15,639 bases of DNA, from the NCBI GenBank assembly GCA_017561285.1, contig JAFZDG010000297.1, positions 1 through 15,639 on the forward strand, read 5' to 3'. The first letter of the stretch is position 1. Each line of letters starts with the position of its first letter. A program made the translations under genes and the position numbers. The notes under the pieces were generated by a model, which had not been told where the DNA came from, ran no database searches, and was given only the letters and a program-made list of their open reading frames with translations. The DNA comes from Bacteroidaceae bacterium. GTDB taxonomy: Bacteria > Bacteroidota > Bacteroidia > Bacteroidales > Barnesiellaceae_A. Below, in pieces: positions 1 to 7,207 of the stretch.

Positions 1-1
1 A

Positions 2-2053
2 TATCGTTATGCCATAGAGTCGTACAATATAGACGGTACGGGTGGTGTAACAACCAGCGGTAACATTGTTAATGGTCCTGCTCGCACACTGCCTACATTC
101 TCTAATTTCGATACTCAAGATCCTTCGGAAGCCAATTTGTGGTCGGTTGGTGATGCCAATGGCGATGGGGTGTCGTTCTTCTGGAATTACGATGACAACT
201 ATGGCTTTGGTGCATACTATTACCAAACCTATACGATGGAGCAAGCCAACGACTGGCTCATTTCGCCACCTACCCAATTCGAGACCAATACTCCCTACAA
301 AATTGTGGTTGAGGCGGCCCCCGCCGGTGGCGAGAAGGTAGAGCAATTCAGCGTATATCTTATCCAAAACTACAACCTTGCCACTGCTGTTAAGATAGGT
401 GAGACCTTCGATGTAAATACTTACGATAGGTATCGTGTCGATATTGATAGTGTTCCTGCCGGTGTATATCAAGTGTGCATACGTTGTACATCCAACGGTG
501 TTATGAGCAACTATCTGTCGGTATATAGTGTAGAGATGGCTGTTAATGGCGATGGAAATATACGTGGCGATGTGTGGGATGATAGCTCTCGCCCTGTTGC
601 CGATGTGTATGTAAGTCTCGAAGGTACAGAGTATGGCGCTTATACCGATGCTCGTGGTTTCTTTGAGATTCCCAACGTACCCGGTGGTATCTATACAATC
701 AACAGCACCAAAATGGGATATAAAAATATTCCCCAAACTATTACTGTAGTGGCTCTGAAAGATATAAATGTGGAGCTGGATGTTGTAGCACGCAAGGCTT
801 ATACCGTATCGGGTAAAGTACATAATGAATATGGCGAGCCTCTTGCCAATGCACAAGTAAAGATTGAGGGATATAACAACTACTTGGTCAATACAGCTGC
901 CGATGGTTCTTATAGCATCGGTAATGTATATGAAGCAGAGACGGCCTATAAGCACATTGTATCGAAAGATTTTTATGTTACAGCAAGTGAGGATATTAAG
1001 AAAGTAGATGCCGACATAACCATCGATGCAGTACTCAAGGATAATATCTTATCGCCCGCAGTAGCCTATGCTTCATACGACAAGGGTGAGAATAAAATGC
1101 GTGTCGAGTGGTCAAAATCGGGTATCGATGAGGCTGTATCTCTACATAGTGGACAGATATCTTATACCTTTGGTGCTTCTGACGGTACTTTTGGCACACT
1201 TATCGGTGTAGTATGCCATGAGCCGGTCATCCTCAAGAGCATCAACTGGTTCTTGCTTGCATCCGATGAGACTATCAACGTGGTTGTATTGGCGCTTGAC
1301 GAGAATGGCAAAGTGACCGGCAAAGAACTCTATGTTGATGGAGATGCTCCCAATGTTCAATTCAACCCTACAGAATATACATTCAGTGAAGATGTATATG
1401 CACCCAATGGCTGTTTTATAGGTTTGAGTACCGATGAAGGATTTCTCGATATTGTGACAACCATTAACACCCCCGAATATCCCTTCGTGCCTCAATTTAA
1501 CGCCTACATCGAGGACTATCTTGTAGAGGCTAAAATGGAGTATGTAGAGACACTTGGCGATGATTATCGTGAGAATTTCTATTTGGAATATAAAGGCATA
1601 GCTCTTGCCGGCGATGAGGCTCCGGCCGTAACCTATAATATATATCGTGAAAATGAGGCAGCTATGAGCGAAGTGGTGTTGAACAATCTCGGAAACTTGG
1701 CTTGCACCGATGATGCATGGCTCACACTGCCCGATGGCGAATATACGTATGCCGTTACTGCCGTATATGCCAATAATAAAGAGTCGGAACGTACCTATAC
1801 CAATGCTGTGACATTAGATAAGACCGGCATTGAAGGTATATCGGCCGGCCGATTTGCAACAACATTGCAAGGCGATGAATTGTGCTTTACAGATGAGGCT
1901 CAAGAGGCAATGCTCTATACTGCCGAAGGTGTTGTGGTAGCGCATCAAGCCCACACCCGTAAGTTGTCGGTAGCCTCTTGTTCTCCCGGATTGTATATAT
2001 TGAAAGCCTATGTCGATGGCGTATGGTATGTTGAGAAAGTAATCATCAAGTAA
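2..2053 (+). CDS. Secreted multidomain protein with T9SS-like C-terminal tail (5' partial)
   Basis: The frame is open from base 2 to the TAA at 2051-2053, giving 683 residues with the N-terminus missing. The first in-frame ATG (137) falls inside a domain, so it is not taken as the start. Residues 1-25 look like the end of an FnIII domain. Residues about 40-180 resemble a choice-of-anchor J/cleaved-adhesin domain, with NDWLISPP near the start. Two carboxypeptidase-regulatory-like beta-sandwiches follow: about 185-255 (GNIRGDVWDDSSRPVADVYV, then TDARGFFEIPNVPGG) and about 267-345 (VSGKVHNEYGEPLANAQVKI). Residues about 351-615 look like an FnIII domain interrupted by a long insert. The last 65 residues, ending GLYILKAYVDGVWYVEKVII, resemble a T9SS type A sorting tail. 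By family it should be exported through the outer membrane and cleaved or anchored at the surface. Its ligand or substrate is unknown and no catalytic motif was seen. It probably shares a transcript with the next gene, 14 bases downstream. Confidence 0.85.
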   Translation, partial: YRYAIESYNIDGTGGVTTSGNIVNGPARTLPTFSNFDTQDPSEANLWSVGDANGDGVSFFWNYDDNYGFGAYYYQTYTMEQANDWLISPPTQFETNTPYKIVVEAAPAGGEKVEQFSVYLIQNYNLATAVKIGETFDVNTYDRYRVDIDSVPAGVYQVCIRCTSNGVMSNYLSVYSVEMAVNGDGNIRGDVWDDSSRPVADVYVSLEGTEYGAYTDARGFFEIPNVPGGIYTINSTKMGYKNIPQTITVVALKDINVELDVVARKAYTVSGKVHNEYGEPLANAQVKIEGYNNYLVNTAADGSYSIGNVYEAETAYKHIVSKDFYVTASEDIKKVDADITIDAVLKDNILSPAVAYASYDKGENKMRVEWSKSGIDEAVSLHSGQISYTFGASDGTFGTLIGVVCHEPVILKSINWFLLASDETINVVVLALDENGKVTGKELYVDGDAPNVQFNPTEYTFSEDVYAPNGCFIGLSTDEGFLDIVTTINTPEYPFVPQFNAYIEDYLVEAKMEYVETLGDDYRENFYLEYKGIALAGDEAPAVTYNIYRENEAAMSEVVLNNLGNLACTDDAWLTLPDGEYTYAVTAVYANNKESERTYTNAVTLDKTGIEGISAGRFATTLQGDELCFTDEAQEAMLYTAEGVVVAHQAHTRKLSVASCSPGLYILKAYVDGVWYVEKVIIK

Positions 2054-2067
2054 TAGTGTATATAGAT

Positions 2068-3906
2068 ATGAAAAAGATAAATATATTGGCAGCGCTCCTT
2101 CTGGGTATGACGGTTGCCTCGCAAGCACAAACAGTAGTCTTCTCGTGTGATTTTGAGGAGGGTATGCCCTCAGGCTTTGCAACTTATGACCTTGATGGAA
2201 ATGAGCCTTCACGCAGTATGAAGAGCTATGGAATCACCGAAGGTGTGGCATGGGCTGCTTATACCGATGAGTCGGAAAATAATACTGCAGCTTATAGCGG
2301 TTCTTGGTATAAAACACCCGGTCAGTCTAACGACTGGTTGGTTACACCGGCTATCAAGGTAGATGATATTCGCAACATCCTGTCGTGGCGTGCCTATGCC
2401 CTCGATGCTGCGCACCCCGATGGCTATGCTGTATATGTCAGTACTCAAGGTAATACTCCCGCCGACTTTGTGGATGCTCCCATCCTCCAAGTAGCCGCCG
2501 AGAGTAACCGGTGGCATCAATATGCCATTTCGTTGGCCGATTGGGTAGGTGAGGACATATATGTGGCTTTTGTTAATAATAGTACCAATTGCAATATTTT
2601 GGCCATCGACGATATCAACGTATTTGCCTATGAGCATAGCTTTACATTTACCAACACTACCCCCGAGGCTATTGCTACACCCGGAGCAGTGTATGTATCG
2701 GGTGAAATTACTTCATCGGGTTTTATGCCCGTAGAGGGATATGTCGTGGAACTTACCTACAACGGTCAAACCAGTATCATTGACCGCAGTAACGATATGG
2801 TGGCTGCCGATAGTGTGGCAACTTTTGCTTTCGATGTGGCCATTGATGTGCCTTTGGATGAAACTCGCGACTATTCTTTGCGTGTAAGCACTATGGATGG
2901 TAGCGAAGTGGTAGAGTTTGAGAGCAGTATTACTTGTTTTCAACGGTTGGTATTGGTAGAGGAGGGTACAGGTACATGGTGTATGTGGTGTCCTCGTGGA
3001 ACATATGGTTTGGAGTTGTTGCACGAGAAGTACCCCGGTCGTTTAGTCGATGTTGCCGTTCATGGTAGCGATCCTATGATGGATTTACCCTATTATATCG
3101 GGGCCTATCCATATTTTCAAGGCAGCTTCCCTAATTCGGTGTTTGATAGAAGTTACGATTTATTGGGTGATCCCTATTATGATGCCGATTCGCTTATGAA
3201 TATTGCTATGAATCGTGGTTCGATAGGTAAGATACAAACCACCGCTGTTTATAATGCCAATAATCAACTTGAAGTAGAAGCTACTGTAGAGTTTGGTAAA
3301 GTTATAGCTGAGGGCGAATACGGATTGTTGTATATCATCGTAGAGGATAGTGTAACAGGGTATGAGCAAGCCAATGCCTTCAGTGGCGGACCGACCGAGA
3401 TGGGTGGTTTTGAAAACTTGCCCGATCCCATACCTGCCGGCGAGTATTTCTTTGCCAACGTAGGTCGTATGGTCTATCCCTCGTTCGAGGGCGATGCTAC
3501 AGCCTTTACAGCCGGAACACCCCGTCACACCCCTATAACGGTGGCTTATACCATCGATATGCCCGAGGTGCAACGATATGATATGGTGAAAGTTATAGCT
3601 GCTATTACCGAGATAGAGACCGGAGAGATTGTCAATGTGTGTCAGGTTGTGCCTACATGGCCACAGGCTGTTGATAAAGTAACTAATGATAACAATATCG
3701 TTGTGAAATCGGCAGCGCATAGCATTGAGATAGCTGCTACCGAAGCCTTGCAAAGTGTCGAGGTATGGAGCGTTGGCGGTCGGTTGTTGCATGCGGCTCA
3801 ACCCCATTGCGACACTTACGCCGTAACACTTGACACTAATCAGGGCATTGTTGTCGTCAAAGCATGTACGGCACAACATAGCGTTGTTGCTAAGTGTGTG
3901 AAGTGA
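2068..3906 (+). CDS. Omp28-like secreted protein with anchor-J domain, CxxC motif and T9SS-like tail
   Basis: 612 residues. ATG 2068 is preferred over the in-frame GTG at 2056 because it puts a clean signal peptide at the N-terminus: MKK, a hydrophobic core (ILAALLLGMTVA), then SQAQ. Residues about 26-190 resemble a choice-of-anchor J/cleaved-adhesin domain (FSCDFEEGMPSGF; SNDWLVTPAI). After a beta-rich linker, residues about 298-525 match the Omp28-related outer-membrane protein family, opening with EEGTGTWCMWCPRG. This contains a thioredoxin-like CxxC (C305, C308). The last 70 residues (VEVWSVGGRLL, then GIVVVKACTA) look like a T9SS sorting tail, although they lack the usual GLY/GVY tripeptide. 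It lies 14 bases after the preceding T9SS-type gene, has a related anchor-J domain, and ends at a terminator, so the two are probably one operon. Redox activity is possible from the CxxC but is not shown; Omp28 proteins are mostly uncharacterised. Confidence 0.87.
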   Translation: MKKINILAALLLGMTVASQAQTVVFSCDFEEGMPSGFATYDLDGNEPSRSMKSYGITEGVAWAAYTDESENNTAAYSGSWYKTPGQSNDWLVTPAIKVDDIRNILSWRAYALDAAHPDGYAVYVSTQGNTPADFVDAPILQVAAESNRWHQYAISLADWVGEDIYVAFVNNSTNCNILAIDDINVFAYEHSFTFTNTTPEAIATPGAVYVSGEITSSGFMPVEGYVVELTYNGQTSIIDRSNDMVAADSVATFAFDVAIDVPLDETRDYSLRVSTMDGSEVVEFESSITCFQRLVLVEEGTGTWCMWCPRGTYGLELLHEKYPGRLVDVAVHGSDPMMDLPYYIGAYPYFQGSFPNSVFDRSYDLLGDPYYDADSLMNIAMNRGSIGKIQTTAVYNANNQLEVEATVEFGKVIAEGEYGLLYIIVEDSVTGYEQANAFSGGPTEMGGFENLPDPIPAGEYFFANVGRMVYPSFEGDATAFTAGTPRHTPITVAYTIDMPEVQRYDMVKVIAAITEIETGEIVNVCQVVPTWPQAVDKVTNDNNIVVKSAAHSIEIAATEALQSVEVWSVGGRLLHAAQPHCDTYAVTLDTNQGIVVVKACTAQHSVVAKCVK

Positions 3907-3925
3907 TAAATCGATAAATAGAAAG

Positions 3926-3964
3926 AAAAAGCGCCTTTATGTTGTAAAATATAAAGGCGTTTTC
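3926..3964 (+). terminator. Intrinsic terminator after the Omp28-like gene
   Basis: A perfect 9-bp inverted repeat, CGCCTTTAT (3932-3940) and ATAAAGGCG (3951-3959), encloses a 10-nt loop. It is flanked by an A run upstream (3926-3930) and TTTT downstream (3960-3963), so it could work in both directions. It lies 26 bases after the stop codon. The loop also holds the TTG of the next promoter. Confidence 0.8.
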
Positions 3965-3972
3965 TATATTTG
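3942..3972 (+). promoter_or_regulatory. Bacteroidota-type promoter for the MORN-repeat gene
   Basis: The -7 box TATATTTG (3965-3972) matches the Bacteroidota consensus TAnnTTTG exactly. A TTG (3942-3944) lies 20 bases upstream, the expected place for the -33 element. Transcription should begin near 3977-3982, leaving a leader of about 20 nt before ATG 4000. The -33 element sits in the loop of the upstream terminator. Confidence 0.65.
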
Positions 3973-3999
3973 TAGGACAAAACTTTAATACCTACTATC

Positions 4000-5304
4000 A
4001 TGAATAAAGCTGTAAAATACACAGGACAGTGGCAAGAGAAGAGTGTCATTCTCGAGAAACTTGAAGGTCCTATCGGCGAAGGTCGCGTAGAGTTCCCCAA
4101 TGGCGATACGTTTGAGGGCTGTTTTCATCTTAGTTTTGCCCAAATACAGGGCCCTTGTTATGTAGCCGATGGTAAATATACATTTGCCGATGGTAAGTAT
4201 ATCGAAAATGCGTGGATTAATACCTCCGCTGACTTGACAAAGTTTGGTTTGAAGGGTGTGTATGAGGTACGTAATGTTGACGGCTCACCGGCATCTATCA
4301 CTTCGTTCTGGTTGAACGAGCGTCATGGTATAGAGGTGTTGCTCGCACCGAAGGTGGAGGTTGTTGAGTGGTACAATGGCGAGGAACAAGGCCGTTATGA
4401 TGTAAATAACTACACGCTCAACGCCATTGACGAAGACCGCCGGGAACTCCTTGTTGAGCTTGCCAATGGCGTGTCGATAACAATGGTAGGTGGTCGCATC
4501 GTACCCAACCGATATGATAACTATGTTTACGAAAACTACTTGAAGGGTAAACTTGCCTATGAAAATGGCGATGTATATGAGAGCATCAACTACGCTATAC
4601 GCAACCTTCAACCCTATGGTGGAGTAGGTACAAGATACTTCGCCAATGGCAAGATGCGCGACGAATATTATGAAGGATATGAGCTGCAGCGTGTCGAGCG
4701 CGAAAAATGGAATCCCGCATGTGCCGTTGAGAAGTCTATTCCCAATCCCATCAATCCCGAAGAACAGATAACAGCTCGCGTGTGGGGCAATCACATCGAG
4801 TATGGTTATCGGTGCGAAATGATGTATGATGGTGATGTGGTGGATGATATGCCTCATGGACAAGGTATATTCAAGGATGTGAGTTCGCAAGCCTTTATTG
4901 ATGGCAAGATGTGCGATACTTGGCGCTTTACCTACGAAGGTGCATTTGAGCGTGGCCGTTGTCATGGTCGTGTTGTCTTTACCGACCATGATAGGAATAC
5001 TACACAAGAGTGTGAGTGGAACAATGGCCTGTCGGTAAGTGCTACTCCTATAACCTTGCGCTACGAGTGGAGGCGTGTCTTAGAAGGAGAATACGATATA
5101 AGAACCGGAACAATAGAAATAGGTGGCGTAGGTATGAAGTGTCCCTTCGATGGCTTTGAATATATACGATTGCTCGAAGTATCGGCATCACAAATCGTAT
5201 TCACTGTATGCGCACCTCTGCGCCCCGGTGGCTCGATGAGTCTTGAGAATGAATTGACATACGATTTGAAATATTCTCTCAATCTTTATTGGGATAAAGA
5301 ATGA
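4000..5304 (+). CDS. MORN-repeat-like cytosolic protein of unknown function
   Basis: 434 residues with no signal peptide or membrane segment, so probably cytosolic. Degenerate MORN-type repeats are visible at the N-terminus (GPIGEGRVEFPNGDTFEGCF, about 23-42; then VADGKYTFADGKYIENAW, about 55-72) and again at about 275-330 (MYDGDVVDDMPHGQGIF; YEGAFERGRCHGRVVFTDH). The middle part (about 75-265) has scattered NG/DG turns that may be decayed repeats. MORN repeats are short beta-hairpins; in other proteins they mediate protein or lipid contacts, or form stacked scaffolds beside a catalytic domain. No catalytic domain is recognisable here. The gene has its own predicted promoter and is followed by a hairpin before proS, so it is likely monocistronic. 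Function cannot be assigned. The real-gene call rests on the long frame, MORN spacing, promoter and codon use like its neighbours. Confidence 0.8.
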   Translation: MNKAVKYTGQWQEKSVILEKLEGPIGEGRVEFPNGDTFEGCFHLSFAQIQGPCYVADGKYTFADGKYIENAWINTSADLTKFGLKGVYEVRNVDGSPASITSFWLNERHGIEVLLAPKVEVVEWYNGEEQGRYDVNNYTLNAIDEDRRELLVELANGVSITMVGGRIVPNRYDNYVYENYLKGKLAYENGDVYESINYAIRNLQPYGGVGTRYFANGKMRDEYYEGYELQRVEREKWNPACAVEKSIPNPINPEEQITARVWGNHIEYGYRCEMMYDGDVVDDMPHGQGIFKDVSSQAFIDGKMCDTWRFTYEGAFERGRCHGRVVFTDHDRNTTQECEWNNGLSVSATPITLRYEWRRVLEGEYDIRTGTIEIGGVGMKCPFDGFEYIRLLEVSASQIVFTVCAPLRPGGSMSLENELTYDLKYSLNLYWDKE

Positions 5305-5336
5305 AAGCCATTCTTTAACCTCTGTTTCAAAAGAAT

Positions 5337-5373
5337 AAAGGAAGAGATGTTTTTTCACGACATCACTTCCTTT
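5337..5373 (+). terminator. Hairpin terminator after the MORN-repeat gene
   Basis: AAAGGAAG (5337-5344) pairs with CTTCCTTT (5366-5373). After one A/A mismatch, GATGT (5346-5350) pairs with ACATC (5360-5364), closing a 9-nt loop. The stem is long (13 pairs) and starts 32 bases after the stop codon. The U tract after it is short, so termination may be partial. Confidence 0.55.
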
Positions 5374-5397
5374 GTTCATATAAAAGTATTACCTTTG
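5371..5397 (+). promoter_or_regulatory. Candidate Bacteroidota-type promoter for proS
   Basis: TACCTTTG (5390-5397) matches the TAnnTTTG -7 consensus and is identical to the -7 box ahead of etfB. The only nearby -33 candidate is TTTG at 5371-5374, with 15 intervening bases instead of about 19-20, so the upstream element is weak or misplaced. The leader to ATG 5448 would be about 45 nt and is very A-rich, as is common for Bacteroidota start regions. Confidence 0.5.
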
Positions 5398-5447
5398 TAG
5401 GCTCAAAAAATAAAGATATTAACACACTAAAAAAATATACAATAGCT

Positions 5448-6929
5448 ATGGCTAAAGAATTGAAAGAGATGACCAAGCGTGCCGACAACTATTCGCAATG
5501 GTACAACGACTTGGTTATGAAAGCCGATCTCGCCGAACAATCGGCCGTGCGTGGCTGTATGGTGATTAAGCCCTATGGTTATGCCATTTGGGAAAAGATA
5601 CAACGTACACTTGACGATATGTTCAAGGAAACAGGTCACGTCAATGCTTACTTCCCGTTGCTTATCCCCAAATCTTTCCTTTCGCGCGAGGCGGAACACG
5701 TTGAGGGCTTTGCCAAGGAGTGTGCCGTTGTAACACACCACCGTCTCAAAAACGATCCCAATGGCTCGGGTGTAATTGTCGATCCTGCTGCCAAGTTGGA
5801 AGAGGAGCTTATCATTCGTCCCACTTCTGAGACTATCATCTGGAATACATACAAAAACTGGATTCAATCATACCGCGACCTTCCTTTGTTGGTAAACCAA
5901 TGGGCCAACGTAATGCGTTGGGAGATGCGCACACGTTTGTTCCTCCGCACTGCCGAGTTCTTGTGGCAAGAGGGACACACAGCTCACGCTACTCGTGAGG
6001 AGGCTGAGGAAGAGACACGCCGTATGCTCGATGTTTATGGTACATTTGCCGAGCAATATATGGCAATGCCCGTAGTGAAAGGTGTGAAGAGTGCCAGCGA
6101 ACGTTTTGCCGGTGCGCTCGATACCTACACAATCGAGGCTATGATGCAAGATGGTAAGGCTCTTCAAGCCGGTACATCGCACTTCTTGGGACAAAACTTT
6201 GCCAAGGCATTCGATGTACAATTTGTAAACAAGAACAATGAGCTCGAGTATGTATGGGCTACATCATGGGGTGTATCTACACGCTTGATGGGTGCGCTCA
6301 TTATGACACACAGCGACGACAATGGTCTTGTGTTGCCTCCTCGTTTGGCTCCTATCCAAGTGGTTATCGTACCCATCTACAAGGGCCCCGAGCAACTTGC
6401 TGCTATTGATGAGCGTGTTGCAAGCATTGTTGCTAACCTCAAGGCTATGGGCATCTCGGTTAAATATGACAACGATGACAAGCGTCGTCCCGGCTTCAAG
6501 TTTGCCGAATATGAGTTGAAGGGTGTTCCTGTTCGCTTGGTATTGGGTGGTCGTGACTTGGAAAATGGTACTATCGAGGTAATGCGCCGCGATACACTTG
6601 AAAAAGAGACTGTGGCTCTCGATGGTATTGAAGAGGTTGTGCGCAACTTGCTCGATGATATTCAAAACAATATGCTCAAGAAAGCTCTCGATTACCGCCA
6701 AAGCCGCACTGTTGAGGTTGATACTTACGAAGAGTTCAAAGAGCGCATCGAAGAGGGTGGTTTCATCCTTGCTCACTGGGATGGTACTCCCGAGACCGAG
6801 GCTCGCATCAAAGAAGAAACCAAAGCTACCATTCGCTGTCTGCCTCTCGATGGCGATATGACTCCCGGTGTATGTATGGTTACCGGTAAGCCTTCGGCTC
6901 GCCGCGTATTGTTTGCACGTTCTTACTAA
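5448..6929 (+). CDS. proS: Prolyl-tRNA synthetase (short, eukaryote/archaeal-like type)
   Basis: 493 residues; a class II aminoacyl-tRNA synthetase that charges tRNA-Pro with proline in the cytoplasm. Motif 1 region NAYFPLLIP is at 66-74, the RPTSE signature at 124-128, motif 2 (RWEMRTRLFLRTAEFLWQEG) starts at 157, and motif 3 (TSWGVSTRLMGALIMTHSDD) lies near 270-290. The anticodon-binding domain begins at APIQVVIVPIY. The protein lacks the roughly 180-residue editing insertion of the long bacterial ProRS and ends in Tyr (LFARSY), both features of the eukaryote/archaeal-like type. The C-terminal domain that binds zinc in some relatives keeps only two visible cysteines (RCLPL; GVCMV), so metal binding is doubtful. 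ATG 5448 follows an A-rich leader and gives the usual N-terminus. The gene appears monocistronic, with its own promoter and a strong terminator. Confidence 0.97.
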   Translation: MAKELKEMTKRADNYSQWYNDLVMKADLAEQSAVRGCMVIKPYGYAIWEKIQRTLDDMFKETGHVNAYFPLLIPKSFLSREAEHVEGFAKECAVVTHHRLKNDPNGSGVIVDPAAKLEEELIIRPTSETIIWNTYKNWIQSYRDLPLLVNQWANVMRWEMRTRLFLRTAEFLWQEGHTAHATREEAEEETRRMLDVYGTFAEQYMAMPVVKGVKSASERFAGALDTYTIEAMMQDGKALQAGTSHFLGQNFAKAFDVQFVNKNNELEYVWATSWGVSTRLMGALIMTHSDDNGLVLPPRLAPIQVVIVPIYKGPEQLAAIDERVASIVANLKAMGISVKYDNDDKRRPGFKFAEYELKGVPVRLVLGGRDLENGTIEVMRRDTLEKETVALDGIEEVVRNLLDDIQNNMLKKALDYRQSRTVEVDTYEEFKERIEEGGFILAHWDGTPETEARIKEETKATIRCLPLDGDMTPGVCMVTGKPSARRVLFARSY

Positions 6930-6956
6930 GAGTCTGCATATACATTATATATATAC

Positions 6957-6990
6957 GAAGCTGTGTCTTATTCAAGATGCAGCTTCTTTT
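6957..6990 (+). terminator. Strong intrinsic terminator after proS
   Basis: A 13-pair stem: 6957-6969 (GAAGCTGTGTCTT) pairs with 6974-6986 (AAGATGCAGCTTC), with two G-U pairs in the middle and a 4-nt loop ATTC. TTTT follows at 6987-6990. It starts 27 bases after the proS stop. Confidence 0.85.
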
Positions 6991-7012
6991 CATTTTGAGC
7001 ATTACCATAGCT

Positions 7013-7030
7013 GCAAAATGCCGATTTTGC
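7013..7030. repeat. Small inverted repeat in the proS-etfB intergenic region
   Basis: GCAAAAT (7013-7019) and ATTTTGC (7024-7030) form a 7-bp inverted repeat around GCCG. It lies about 100 bases upstream of the etfB promoter and after the proS terminator. It could be an operator or a chance palindrome. The rest of the 278-base gap (6930-7207) holds the proS terminator, the etfB promoter and an A/T-rich leader; no small gene is supported. Confidence 0.25.
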
Positions 7031-7106
7031 TCTTTAGCTGCGCACAAAAGTGTAATGAATGTGCAGTATTTGGTATTTTATATGCGATGCGGTTGCCCAA
7101 TAATAG

Positions 7107-7136
7107 TTGCAAAATTCAATTGTTTTTGTACCTTTG
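7107..7136 (+). promoter_or_regulatory. Bacteroidota-type promoter of the etfB-etfA-acd operon
   Basis: TTG (7107-7109), a 19-base spacer, then TACCTTTG (7129-7136). This is a near-perfect fit to the Bacteroidota primary sigma consensus (TTG/TTTG at -33, TAnnTTTG at -7). Transcription should start near 7141-7146, giving a leader of about 65 nt that is A-rich just before ATG 7208. Confidence 0.8.
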
Positions 7137-7207
7137 CCAAATGTTCGTATTGTGCGAAAGTGTGAACAATACAAAAACAAGACATTTAATTTCAAATATA
7201 TAAAATT

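Noticed and set aside
137..2053. ATG at 137 as the start of the first gene
   Set aside because: The frame is open to the left edge and the residues before 137 continue an FnIII-like/anchor-J-like sequence; there is no signal peptide at 137.
2056..2067. GTG at 2056 as the start of the Omp28-like gene
   Set aside because: It adds only four residues (VYID) before a good signal peptide that begins at ATG 2068.
3160..3879. Minus-strand open frame of 239 codons opposite the Omp28-like gene
   Set aside because: The opposite strand encodes a convincing protein with signal peptide and known domain; this frame has no motif of its own.
6868..7203. Plus-strand open frame of 111 codons across the end of proS and the gap
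   Set aside because: It starts inside proS in another frame and runs through the proS terminator and the etfB promoter; the composition is not protein-like.
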